NCBI RefSeq assembly: GCF_020523925.1
Contig: NZ_JAJAPW010000003.1
Location: 1 to 64,000 of the forward strand
Direction: 5' to 3'
From: Neotamlana laminarinivorans
GTDB lineage: Bacteria > Bacteroidota > Bacteroidia > Flavobacteriales > Flavobacteriaceae
DNA length: 64,000 nt
Every line of letters starts with the position of its first letter. Within the stretch, counting starts at the first letter, position 1. Below the pieces are notes generated by a model that saw only the letters and a list, made by a program, of their open reading frames with translations, was not told the origin of the DNA and did not search any database. This document shows positions 52,535-60,202 of this stretch, one piece after another. Made by a program: the position numbers and the translations under genes.

Positions 52535-53587
52535 ATGAATACAATAAAAGGACCTGCTGTTTTTTTAGCACAATTTGCAGGAAGCGAAGCACCGTTTAAT
52601 AGTTTAGATGGCATGTGTAAATGGGCTTCGGATTTAGGATACAAAGGCATACAAATTCCTACTTGGGAAGCCAGTTTAATTGATATTGAAAAAGCTGCCG
52701 AAAGCCAGACGTATTGCGATGAATTGAAAGGGAAAGTACAGTCATACGGACTGGAAATAACCGAATTATCTACGCATTTACAAGGGCAGTTGGTAGCTGT
52801 GCATCCAGCATACGATACGATGTTTGACGGTTTTGCGCCAAAGCATGTGCAAGGAAATCCTAAAGCTAGAACCGAATGGGCGATAGATTTTGTAAAAAAA
52901 TGTGGAACGGCTAGCGGACGATTAGGGTTAAAATCGCACGCTAGTTTTTCTGGAGCTTTATTGTGGCAAACAGTGTATCCTTGGCCACAACGCCCTGCGG
53001 GATTAGTCGAGTTGGGTTTTAAAGAATTAGCTAACCGATGGTTGCCTATTTTAAATCATTTTGATGAACATGGGGTTGATGTGTGTTACGAATTACATCC
53101 GGGTGAAGATTTACACGATGGCATTACCTTCGAACGTTTTTTAGAAGCTACCAACAACCATACTAGAGCTAATATTTTATACGACCCAAGTCATTTTGTG
53201 CTACAACAACTCGATTATTTAACGTTTATAGATTATTACCACGAGCGTATTAAAGCGTTTCATGTTAAGGATGCTGAGTTTAATCCTAGTGGAAAACAAG
53301 GTGTTTATGGCGGTTATGCCGATTGGAAAGATCGTGCAGGACGTTTTAGAAGTTTAGGCGACGGGCAAGTAGATTTTAAAAGCATTTTCACTAAACTAAC
53401 AAAGTATAATTGTGATGTTTGGGCAGTTATGGAATGGGAGTGTTGTATAAAATCGTCGGAACAAGGAGCCAGAGAAGGTGCGCCATTTATTCAAAAACAT
53501 ATTATTGAAGCAGCAACTCGTAGTTTTGATGATTTTTCAGGTGGTGATATTGATGAAGATTATTTAAAGCGTGTTTTAGGGATTTAA
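52535..53587 (+). CDS. Sugar phosphate isomerase/epimerase (xylose isomerase-like TIM barrel)
   Basis: The 350-residue protein has the AP-endonuclease-2/xylose isomerase TIM-barrel layout. Expected metal ligands fall in CYELHPGEDLHDG (Glu and His, around residue 190), NILYDPSHFVLQQLDYL (Asp, His), FHVKDAEFNP (His) and AVMEWECCIK (Glu). Members convert keto-sugars or hydrolyse/epimerise sugar derivatives. It lies between the Gfo/Idh/MocA and ThuA genes, a combination seen in clusters for 3-keto-glycoside or trehalose-type metabolism. The precise reaction is not determinable here. Confidence 0.9.
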   Translation: MNTIKGPAVFLAQFAGSEAPFNSLDGMCKWASDLGYKGIQIPTWEASLIDIEKAAESQTYCDELKGKVQSYGLEITELSTHLQGQLVAVHPAYDTMFDGFAPKHVQGNPKARTEWAIDFVKKCGTASGRLGLKSHASFSGALLWQTVYPWPQRPAGLVELGFKELANRWLPILNHFDEHGVDVCYELHPGEDLHDGITFERFLEATNNHTRANILYDPSHFVLQQLDYLTFIDYYHERIKAFHVKDAEFNPSGKQGVYGGYADWKDRAGRFRSLGDGQVDFKSIFTKLTKYNCDVWAVMEWECCIKSSEQGAREGAPFIQKHIIEAATRSFDDFSGGDIDEDYLKRVLGI

Positions 53588-53599
53588 GAAAGTAACTTT

Positions 53600-54577
53600 A
53601 TGATTAAAAGAATTGTTTTTATACTGTTTGTAGTATCTGTTTTTGCAAATGGTTATAGTATTAATGATAAAAGAAAAAAAATTAAAGTTCTAATTGTAGA
53701 TGGGCAAAACAACCATAATGTTTGGCCGAAATCTACCATTATGATGAAGCAATATTTAGAAGAAACAGGTTTGTTTCAAGTCGATATTGCTAGGACTAAA
53801 TACTTATATAATAGTAAGCGGTTTTCCGATTGGTTAGCGTTAGCTGATGTTGAGAAAGGAGTTGAAGGTAAGCCTAAAACTGATCCGGATTTTTGTCCGA
53901 AATTCAAAAAATACGATGTGGTAATTTCAAATTTTGGATATAACGCAGCCTCGTGGTCGGAAAAAACACAACAAAAATTTGAAAAATATATGAAAAAAGG
54001 TGGTGGTTTTGTTAGTGTGCATGCCGCCGATAATAGTTTTCCAGAATGGACTGCCTACAACGAAATGATTGGTATTGGTGGCTGGGGAGGCAGAACCGAA
54101 AAACATGGTCCTTATTTGTATGTCGATAAAAACAACGACCTAAAAAGAGATTATACCGAAGGTAAAGGCGGAAGACACGGTAAACGCGAAGCTTTTTTAG
54201 TTACCAATTATAATGCAACGCATGCCATAACCCAAGGTTTGCCAAAAGCATGGATGCATGCTAACGACGAGTGTTACGCTTTTATGCGTGGGCCAGCTAA
54301 AAATATTACCGTTTTGTCTATGGCGGCCTCAAGGCTAAAAAAACCAGAACTAGAACAAAAAGAACCTGTAGTAATGACTGTTAATTATGGTAAAGGAAGA
54401 ATTTATCATACCACATTGGGGCACGATGTAGAAGCCTTTGAGTGCGTTGGTTTTATAACCTTACTTAAACGCGGTACCGAATGGGCGGCAACGGGAAGTG
54501 TTTCTCAAACCGAAATACCAAAAGATTTTCCATCAGAAACAGAGGTCTCTAGAAGAAAATTCGAACTTAAAAAATAA
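53600..54577 (+). CDS. ThuA domain protein, secreted
   Basis: The 325-residue product has a signal peptide (MIKRIVFILFVVSVFANG) followed by a ThuA-like domain with a class I glutamine-amidotransferase-like fold. Characteristic strings are KVLIVDGQNNHNVWPKST, GGGFVSVHAADNSFPEW, DECYAFMRGPAKNITVL and GKGRIYHTTLGHDVEAF. ThuA proteins occur in trehalose and related sugar utilisation gene sets; their reaction is poorly defined. It is the last gene of the AraC-associated cluster and is followed by a terminator. Confidence 0.92.
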   Translation: MIKRIVFILFVVSVFANGYSINDKRKKIKVLIVDGQNNHNVWPKSTIMMKQYLEETGLFQVDIARTKYLYNSKRFSDWLALADVEKGVEGKPKTDPDFCPKFKKYDVVISNFGYNAASWSEKTQQKFEKYMKKGGGFVSVHAADNSFPEWTAYNEMIGIGGWGGRTEKHGPYLYVDKNNDLKRDYTEGKGGRHGKREAFLVTNYNATHAITQGLPKAWMHANDECYAFMRGPAKNITVLSMAASRLKKPELEQKEPVVMTVNYGKGRIYHTTLGHDVEAFECVGFITLLKRGTEWAATGSVSQTEIPKDFPSETEVSRRKFELKK

Positions 54578-54601
54578 AATTATTAGTTTTTGAATTGATT
54601 T

Positions 54602-54646
54602 AAGCCTCTAAAAGTAAAAGAGTTAGTTTTTTTAGGGGCTTTTTCT
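54602..54646 (+). terminator. Terminator after the ThuA gene
   Basis: AAGCCTCTAAAA (54602-54613) pairs with TTTTAGGGGCTT (54630-54641, one T-G pair), followed by T residues. Confidence 0.85.
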
Positions 54647-54769
54647 TTGAAAATAGAAAATTATTTGTCTAAAAATCAGAAAAAAATTTAACGTTAATTG
54701 TTAGTTTTTAAGAATTTGTTAATTCATGATTAATTAAATTTAAAATCTGCTTATTTTTAAATTATTTAG

Positions 54770-54799
54770 TTGCGCAATTCATATTTAGTTGTACATTTG
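54770..54799 (+). promoter_or_regulatory. Promoter of the arginine operon
   Basis: TTG at 54770-54772, a 19-nt spacer and TACATTTG at 54792-54799 match the Bacteroidota consensus fully and have the same spacing as the tRNA-Tyr promoter. Transcription should begin near 54806, leaving a leader of about 280 nt before the first gene. Confidence 0.8.
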
Positions 54800-54805
54800 C
54801 GACTC

Positions 54806-55086
54806 ATATTAACGAAAGGGGCATACGCCGACGATTTAGAGTTAATAGTAAAGATAGTTTATTCAGTGAAAACAGGAAACAACATATCTCTTATCTCTTT
54901 TGTTCTAGTAAATTTTACTAGAGCGGTTGTTGTGCGTTTTCCACATACACGCCCCTAGGGGCTATTCTGTTTAAGAAAGCATTCGCTGCTTTCAATTTTC
55001 GTTATTATTTATAGTAAAATTTTAAAAGTTAAAAGCTTTTATTTTCATTAACGTGCATTTTGCACCAGGTTTAATTATTACTGAAA
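54806..55086 (+). promoter_or_regulatory. Long structured leader RNA of the arginine operon with candidate Arg-containing leader peptide
   Basis: No ATG occurs in this stretch, but a GTG at 54866 opens a 30-codon frame ending at TAG 54956-54958 whose last part reads TRAVVVRFPHTRP, with three Arg codons. Inverted repeats overlap it: a 9-bp pair around 54904-54922 (TCTAGTAAA/TTTACTAGA), GGAAA..CAACA (54875-54885) with TGTTG..TTTCC (54929-54942), and GCCCCTAGGGGC at the stop. GGGGC at 54818-54822 could compete for GCCCC. A hairpin GAAAGC/GCTTTC (54975-54993) follows, with only a weak T-run. I infer arginine-responsive attenuation; a metabolite-binding RNA is an alternative. Confidence 0.5.
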
Positions 55087-55680
55087 ATGGAAACCGTATT
55101 GGACGTTGAAAAAAATATTATTATTGAAGAAGCCAAAGCCTATTGTGAGTTACAAGGCTTGCAGGTTGTATTCACGCACGACATTACTCATGCGCAGCTG
55201 CAAATTATTTCAGAAAGAACTAAAAATCAAGCAGCTATGTATCATGCTAACGTGGGTATGTTGTTAGATCGTTTAAAAAATGGTTGCTACCTTATAGTCA
55301 AAGATGGTGAAATTTTTGGTCATATCTTTGCGCACAAACACGTAGTTGGTAAATTTTCGGTTTACGAACGTTCTTCGCTTTGGGTTCACGAGAAATATCG
55401 TAATAATAATCTGGGTTTGTTGTTAATGGATTTATTAACAAAGCATTTTAATAAAAACTTTCTTATTTCAATTGCTCAAGGCGCAACAGTGCATCATAAT
55501 AATGAGTTGTTAGGAATGAAATATATAACTTTAAAAGATTTGTCTCCAGTTTTAATTGAGGTTTTAGAAAAGTTAGGAAAATTAAGAGATGAGCTTAAAT
55601 ATAAGTATTATGTTAATGCTTATTTTGAGTCTAAAATTGGTCAGTTTAATAAAATTCTTAAAACTAAAATAGTAGAGTAA
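55087..55680 (+). CDS. GNAT-family acyltransferase at the head of the arginine operon
   Basis: The 197-residue cytosolic protein has a GNAT core. The acyl-CoA binding region is around HEKYRNNNLGLLLMDLLTKHF (residues about 98-118), preceded by the strand block YLIVKDGEIFGHIFAHKHVVGKFSVYERSSLWV. As the first gene of an operon with argG, argC, argD, argF' and argB, it is the best candidate for the first step, N-acylation (acetyl or succinyl) of glutamate. No canonical ArgA or ArgJ is present in the window. A comparable GNAT gene heads arg clusters in other Bacteroidota. The acyl donor is not fixed by sequence. Confidence 0.8.
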   Translation: METVLDVEKNIIIEEAKAYCELQGLQVVFTHDITHAQLQIISERTKNQAAMYHANVGMLLDRLKNGCYLIVKDGEIFGHIFAHKHVVGKFSVYERSSLWVHEKYRNNNLGLLLMDLLTKHFNKNFLISIAQGATVHHNNELLGMKYITLKDLSPVLIEVLEKLGKLRDELKYKYYVNAYFESKIGQFNKILKTKIVE

Positions 55681-55766
55681 AAAGTGTATTCAGCTTTTAA
55701 AAATTCATTTAGTAAAATAAATTATTCAGATATTATAAATATCAAAAAAACAATAAAAATAAACAC

Positions 55767-56942
55767 ATGAAAAAATTAGTAATAGCCTACAGTGGTGGTT
55801 TAGATACATCGTATTGTGCCGTAAGTCTATCAAAAGAATACGAAGTACATGCCGTTAGTGTTAATACTGGTGGTTTTACAACAGAAGAAGTTAATAAAAT
55901 TGAAGAAAACGCCTATAAAATGGGGGTTGCCACTTATAAAAATATTGATGCTGTACCAACATTTTATAACAAAGTGGTTAAGTATTTAATATTTGGTAAT
56001 GTGTTAAAAAATAATACTTATCCATTATCGGTAAGTGCAGAGCGAATTATTCAAGCTATCGAAATTATAGAATACGCAAAAAGTATAGATGCAGAATATA
56101 TTGCTCACGGTAGTACTGGAGCAGGAAACGATCAAGTGCGTTTCGATATGATTTTTCAAACTTTAGCGCCAGGTATAAAAATTATTACACCTATTAGAGA
56201 TAAAAAATTATCTAGACAAGAAGAAATTGAGTACTTAAAGGTAAATGGAATTGATATGTCTTGGGAAAAAGCCCAATACTCTGTTAATAAAGGGCTTTGG
56301 GGAACTAGTGTTGGTGGCGCAGAGACCTTAAATTCGGAAAAACCATTGCCAAGTGAAGCTTATCCGTCGCAATTACAAAAAGAAGGTGAAGAAAAAGTGA
56401 CTTTAACTTTTGAGAAAGGTGAATTTGTGGCTTTAAATGGTGAAGCAAACGCCCCCGAAGTAAATATTGAAAAATTAAATACTATAGCTTCAGCTTTTGC
56501 TATTGGTAGAGATATTCACGTAGGCGATACTATTGTAGGTATAAAAGGTCGCGTTGGTTTTGAAGCTGCTGCAGCTTTAATTACTGTAAAAGCACACCAT
56601 TTATTAGAAAAACATACGCTTACAAAATGGCAATTACAACATAAAGATTATTTGTCTAATTTTTATGGTATGCATTTACACGAAGGACAATATTTAGATC
56701 CTGTTATGCGAGATATGGAAGCTTTTTTACAAAGTAGCCAAGACAAGGTTTCAGGGGATGTAACGGTAACATTAAAGCCTTACCATTTTACATTAGATGG
56801 TATTAAATCTAAACACGATTTAATGAGTGCCAAATTTGGAAGCTACGGCGAAGAAAATAAAGGTTGGACTGCCGATGAAGCTAAAGGTTTTATTAAAATA
56901 GTTGGTAACCAAAATAAAATTTACCAACAGGTAAACTCGTAA
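55767..56942 (+). CDS. argG: Argininosuccinate synthase
   Basis: The 391-residue enzyme joins citrulline and aspartate with ATP. The N-terminal PP-loop is AYSGGLDTSYCAVSL (residues about 8-22). HGSTGAGNDQVRFDMIFQTLAPGIKIITPIRD carries the nucleotide/citrulline contacts, and LSREEI appears as LSRQEEIEYLKVNGI. It is the second gene of the operon; the gap to argC holds a small hairpin repeat. Confidence 0.96.
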   Translation: MKKLVIAYSGGLDTSYCAVSLSKEYEVHAVSVNTGGFTTEEVNKIEENAYKMGVATYKNIDAVPTFYNKVVKYLIFGNVLKNNTYPLSVSAERIIQAIEIIEYAKSIDAEYIAHGSTGAGNDQVRFDMIFQTLAPGIKIITPIRDKKLSRQEEIEYLKVNGIDMSWEKAQYSVNKGLWGTSVGGAETLNSEKPLPSEAYPSQLQKEGEEKVTLTFEKGEFVALNGEANAPEVNIEKLNTIASAFAIGRDIHVGDTIVGIKGRVGFEAAAALITVKAHHLLEKHTLTKWQLQHKDYLSNFYGMHLHEGQYLDPVMRDMEAFLQSSQDKVSGDVTVTLKPYHFTLDGIKSKHDLMSAKFGSYGEENKGWTADEAKGFIKIVGNQNKIYQQVNS

Positions 56943-56966
56943 TTTTTTTATCATGCAGAATATGTC

Positions 56967-56988
56967 AGACTGAGCGCAGTCGAAGTCT
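56967..56988. repeat. Covarying hairpin repeat, copy 1
   Basis: AGACT (56967-56971) and AGTCT (56984-56988) flank the 12-nt loop GAGCGCAGTCGA. Copies 2 (61458) and 3 (63279) have the same loop pattern but different paired stems. Confidence 0.8.
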
Positions 56989-57026
56989 CATGTTGGTATT
57001 TATAAAGAAAGAAAAGTTAATTTACA

Positions 57027-58010
57027 ATGAAAAATATAAAAGTAGGAATTATTGGTGGCGCCGGTTATACAGCTGGTGAATTAATAAGATTATTGGTAAA
57101 TCACCCGAATGCCGAAATAGATTTTGTTTACAGCACCAGTAATGCTGGAAACCAAATAAGTAAAATTCATCAAGATTTAGTTGGAAGTTTAAACCGCGTG
57201 TTTACCGATACTGTAAATACGAATGTAGATGTATTGTTTTTATGTTTAGGTCATGGCAATTCGGTTAAGTTTTTATCGAATTATACATTTTCTAAAAACA
57301 CTAAAATTATTGATTTAGGTAACGATTTTAGATTAGAAGCCGATAAGGTTTTTGAAGGTAAAACCTTTGTTTACGGTTTACCAGAATTAAATAAAACGGC
57401 TATTGAAGGTGCTAACTATATTGCCAATCCAGGTTGTTTTGCGACAGCGATTCAATTAGGTTTATTGCCACTTGCTGATGCGAATTTATTACAAAACGAT
57501 GTGCATATTAATGCTGTAACAGGCGCAACTGGCGCAGGAACTTCGTTGTCTGCAACGACGCATTATACGTGGCGCGATAATAACTTTTCGTATTACAAAC
57601 CATTTACACATCAGCATTTAGGAGAAATTAATCAGTCGGTTAAGCAATTGCAAGATAATTTTGCTTCAGAAATTAATTTTATGCCTAACCGTGGTAATTT
57701 TTCTAGAGGTATTTTTGCAACACTCTATACAAAGTTTGAAGGATCGGTTGATGATGCTAAAAACTTGTATCAAAATTTTTATGATAATGCTAAGTTTACT
57801 TTTGTAAGTGACGATTTTTTACACTTAAAACAAGTTGTAAATACCAATAAATGTTTGGTGCATTTACATAAACATGAAGGTAAATTATTAATAACAAGTA
57901 TTATTGATAATTTATTAAAAGGTGCATCTGGACAAGCCTTACAAAACATGAATTTAATGTTTGGTTTAGAAGAAACAACAGGTTTGGGATTAAAAGGAAC
58001 GTATTTTTAG
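57027..58010 (+). CDS. argC: N-acyl-gamma-glutamyl-phosphate reductase
   Basis: The 327-residue enzyme reduces N-acetyl- (or succinyl-) glutamyl phosphate to the semialdehyde. The Rossmann motif is VGIIGGAGYTAGELIRLLVNHP, and the active-site Cys is in NPGCFATAIQLGLLPL. GTSLSATTHYTWRDNNFSYYKPFTHQHLGEI belongs to the catalytic domain. Length is slightly short of the common 335-345. It is followed by a long palindromic element (58079-58203) before proC. Confidence 0.95.
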   Translation: MKNIKVGIIGGAGYTAGELIRLLVNHPNAEIDFVYSTSNAGNQISKIHQDLVGSLNRVFTDTVNTNVDVLFLCLGHGNSVKFLSNYTFSKNTKIIDLGNDFRLEADKVFEGKTFVYGLPELNKTAIEGANYIANPGCFATAIQLGLLPLADANLLQNDVHINAVTGATGAGTSLSATTHYTWRDNNFSYYKPFTHQHLGEINQSVKQLQDNFASEINFMPNRGNFSRGIFATLYTKFEGSVDDAKNLYQNFYDNAKFTFVSDDFLHLKQVVNTNKCLVHLHKHEGKLLITSIIDNLLKGASGQALQNMNLMFGLEETTGLGLKGTYF

Positions 58011-58078
58011 GTATGTTGTTATGCTGAAGAAGCTTGTGCTGAACTTGTTTCTGTGTTTTAGTGTCACATAACAGTGGT

Positions 58079-58203
58079 GCGTTAGCGATTGCAGCGGCAT
58101 CCTTTTTTATGTCAGTTCGAGTGTTTTGTGAAGTATGAGCAAAATGTATCGAGAACCAATAAAAAAGATATAGCGGAAAGCGCGACCCCTTGTGGGTAAC
58201 GCC
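58079..58203. repeat. Dispersed palindromic element, copy B
   Basis: Begins GCGTTAGCGATTGCAGCGGC and ends GTAACGCC, with a central part nearly identical to copy A at 52392-52514 (GTTCGAGTG and TATCGAGAAC are shared). Differences are mostly single bases plus two one-base insertions near the right end. It lies between argC and proC. Confidence 0.9.
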
Positions 58204-58224
58204 ATAAAATAAATTTTAAAAATT

Positions 58225-59019
58225 ATGAAAATAGCCATTATTGGAACGGGTAATTTAGGGAGTTCAATTGCCAAAGGACTAATTAAAAATAAATCGTTTA
58301 CATCACTTTATTTAAGTGATAAAAATACGGCGGCGGTTCAAGCTTTTTATAAGGAAGATTATGTAACTATTACTAGCGATAATGCTGAGGCTGTTAAAAA
58401 ATCGGATGTTGTAATTTTTGCATTACAACCAAGGCATATTGAAGGTGTGATGGAAAGTGTTGCCAAGTGTATTAAAAAGCATCATGTAATCATGTCGGTT
58501 GCTGCTGGATTTGAAATTTTTAAAATTGAAAGCCTTATTGGAGCCGATAAAAATATCATCCGCGTTATGCCAAATACAGCGATTTCTATTGGGAAATCTA
58601 TGACCTGTTTAGCAGCGAATAATAAAGGAGAGGAAAAAATTGAATTAGCTAAAAAAATATTTAACCAATTAGGTGCAACCATGGTAATTCCTGAAGAGCA
58701 AATACAGGCAGCAACTGTAATTTGTGCGAGTGGTATTGCTTTCTGGATGCGACTTATTCGTGCTACAACCCAAGGTGCTATTCAGTTAGGTTTTGAGGCC
58801 GATGAAGCTCACGAACTTGCGGTGCAAACCTGTTTTGGATCGGCGAGTTTATTGCTGGAATCTGGCAAGCACCCAGAACAAGAAATAGATAGGGTTACAA
58901 CACCAAGTGGTTGTACTATTGAGGGCTTAAACGCTATGGAACATCAAGGTTTAAGTTCGGCTTTAATACAAGGTATTGTGGCTTCTTTCGAAAAAATTAA
59001 TCATTTAAAACAAAGCTAA
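58225..59019 (+). CDS. proC: Pyrroline-5-carboxylate reductase
   Basis: The 264-residue enzyme reduces P5C to proline with NAD(P)H. The N-terminal dinucleotide motif is IAIIGTGNLGSSIAKGLI, NIIRVMPNTAISIGKSMTCL is the conserved core, and the C-terminal signature is ESGKHPEQEIDRVTTPSGCTIEGLNAMEHQG. The length is typical. Its stop is immediately followed by argD (1 nt), so they are coupled. Ornithine-derived or glutamate-derived P5C links it to the arg and pro genes around it. Confidence 0.95.
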   Translation: MKIAIIGTGNLGSSIAKGLIKNKSFTSLYLSDKNTAAVQAFYKEDYVTITSDNAEAVKKSDVVIFALQPRHIEGVMESVAKCIKKHHVIMSVAAGFEIFKIESLIGADKNIIRVMPNTAISIGKSMTCLAANNKGEEKIELAKKIFNQLGATMVIPEEQIQAATVICASGIAFWMRLIRATTQGAIQLGFEADEAHELAVQTCFGSASLLLESGKHPEQEIDRVTTPSGCTIEGLNAMEHQGLSSALIQGIVASFEKINHLKQS

Positions 59020-59020
59020 A

Positions 59021-60145
59021 ATGCCATTATTTGATGTGTATCCGTTATACAACGTAACGCCAGTGTCTGGAAAAGGCGCTTATGTTTACGACGATAACGG
59101 AACAGAATATTTAGATTTATACGGTGGTCATGCAGTAATTTCTATTGGTCATGCACACCCTAATTATACAAAAGCTATTACAGAGCAGGTTAATAAACTT
59201 GGGTTTTATTCTAACGCGATTAAAAACCCATTGCAGGTTGAATTAGCTAATAAAACTGAAGCCTTATCTGGTTGCGAAGGTTACAACTTGTTTTTATGTA
59301 ATTCTGGAGCCGAAGCAAACGAAAATGCTTTAAAATTGGCTTCGTTTAAAACAGGAAAAGAGCGTGTTGTTGCTTTTAAAAATGGATTTCACGGACGTAC
59401 ATCGGCGGCGGTTGCTGCTACCGATAATAAAAATATTATTGCGCCAATTAATGCACAACAGAAGGTAACTATTTTAGAGCTTAACGATATTTTAGGCGTA
59501 AAAGCAGAACTTGAAAAAGGTGATGTTTGCGCAGTAATTATCGAGTTTATTCAAGGTGTTGGTGGTTTAGATCAAGCTACTGCAGATTTTTACGAGCAAG
59601 TATTTGCTTTGTGTAAAGCCAATAATACCATGTTTATTGCCGATGAGGTTCAATCGGGCTACGGGCGTTCTGGTAAATTCTTTGCATTTCAGTATTACAA
59701 TGTTACTCCAGATATTATTTCGATAGCTAAAGGTATGGGTAACGGTTTCCCGATTGGAGGCGTTTTAATTCACCCAGATATTGAAGCAAAATACGGTATG
59801 TTAGGTACTACTTTTGGCGGAAATCACTTGGCTTGCGCTGCAGGTTTATCGGTTTTAAATACTATTGAAGAAGAAGCGTTAATTACTAATGTAAATGAGA
59901 TTTCTGAGTATTTTATTTCGGAAGCTAAAGCCATTCCACAGATAAAGAATATTAAAGGTCGCGGTTTAATGCTTGGTTTAGAATTCGATTTTGAAGTAGG
60001 CGAATTAAGAAAAAAGTTAATTTACGAATACCATATTTTTACTGGTGGTGCTTCAAATAAAAAATTACTTCGAATTTTGCCGCCTTTAAATATAACTAAG
60101 GCACAAATAGATGTCTTTTTTAAAGCTTTAAAAGAAGTGCTTTAA
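59021..60145 (+). CDS. argD: Acetylornithine/succinylornithine aminotransferase
   Basis: The 374-residue class III PLP aminotransferase converts the N-acyl-glutamate semialdehyde to N-acylornithine. Motifs are CNSGAEANENALKLA, FHGRTSAAVAAT, the DEVQSGYGRSGKFFA block and the Schiff-base Lys in SIAKGMGNGFPIGGVL. The length is shorter than the usual 390-400. It starts 1 nt after proC and is followed by proA. Acetyl versus succinyl preference cannot be told from sequence. Confidence 0.93.
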   Translation: MPLFDVYPLYNVTPVSGKGAYVYDDNGTEYLDLYGGHAVISIGHAHPNYTKAITEQVNKLGFYSNAIKNPLQVELANKTEALSGCEGYNLFLCNSGAEANENALKLASFKTGKERVVAFKNGFHGRTSAAVAATDNKNIIAPINAQQKVTILELNDILGVKAELEKGDVCAVIIEFIQGVGGLDQATADFYEQVFALCKANNTMFIADEVQSGYGRSGKFFAFQYYNVTPDIISIAKGMGNGFPIGGVLIHPDIEAKYGMLGTTFGGNHLACAAGLSVLNTIEEEALITNVNEISEYFISEAKAIPQIKNIKGRGLMLGLEFDFEVGELRKKLIYEYHIFTGGASNKKLLRILPPLNITKAQIDVFFKALKEVL

Positions 60146-60202
60146 AGTTTAACAAAACATTATAAAGACCTAGTCGCTATTACATTTAAAAAATAGTACA
60201 CT

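Noticed and set aside
52238-52650. Two minus-strand frames across the intergenic repeat
   Set aside because: They span the palindromic element and the starts and ends of confirmed plus-strand genes; no protein similarity.
54770-54865. Upstream half of the 62-codon frame in the arg leader as a gene start
   Set aside because: It would begin before the transcription start, inside the promoter. Only the part from GTG 54866 is considered.
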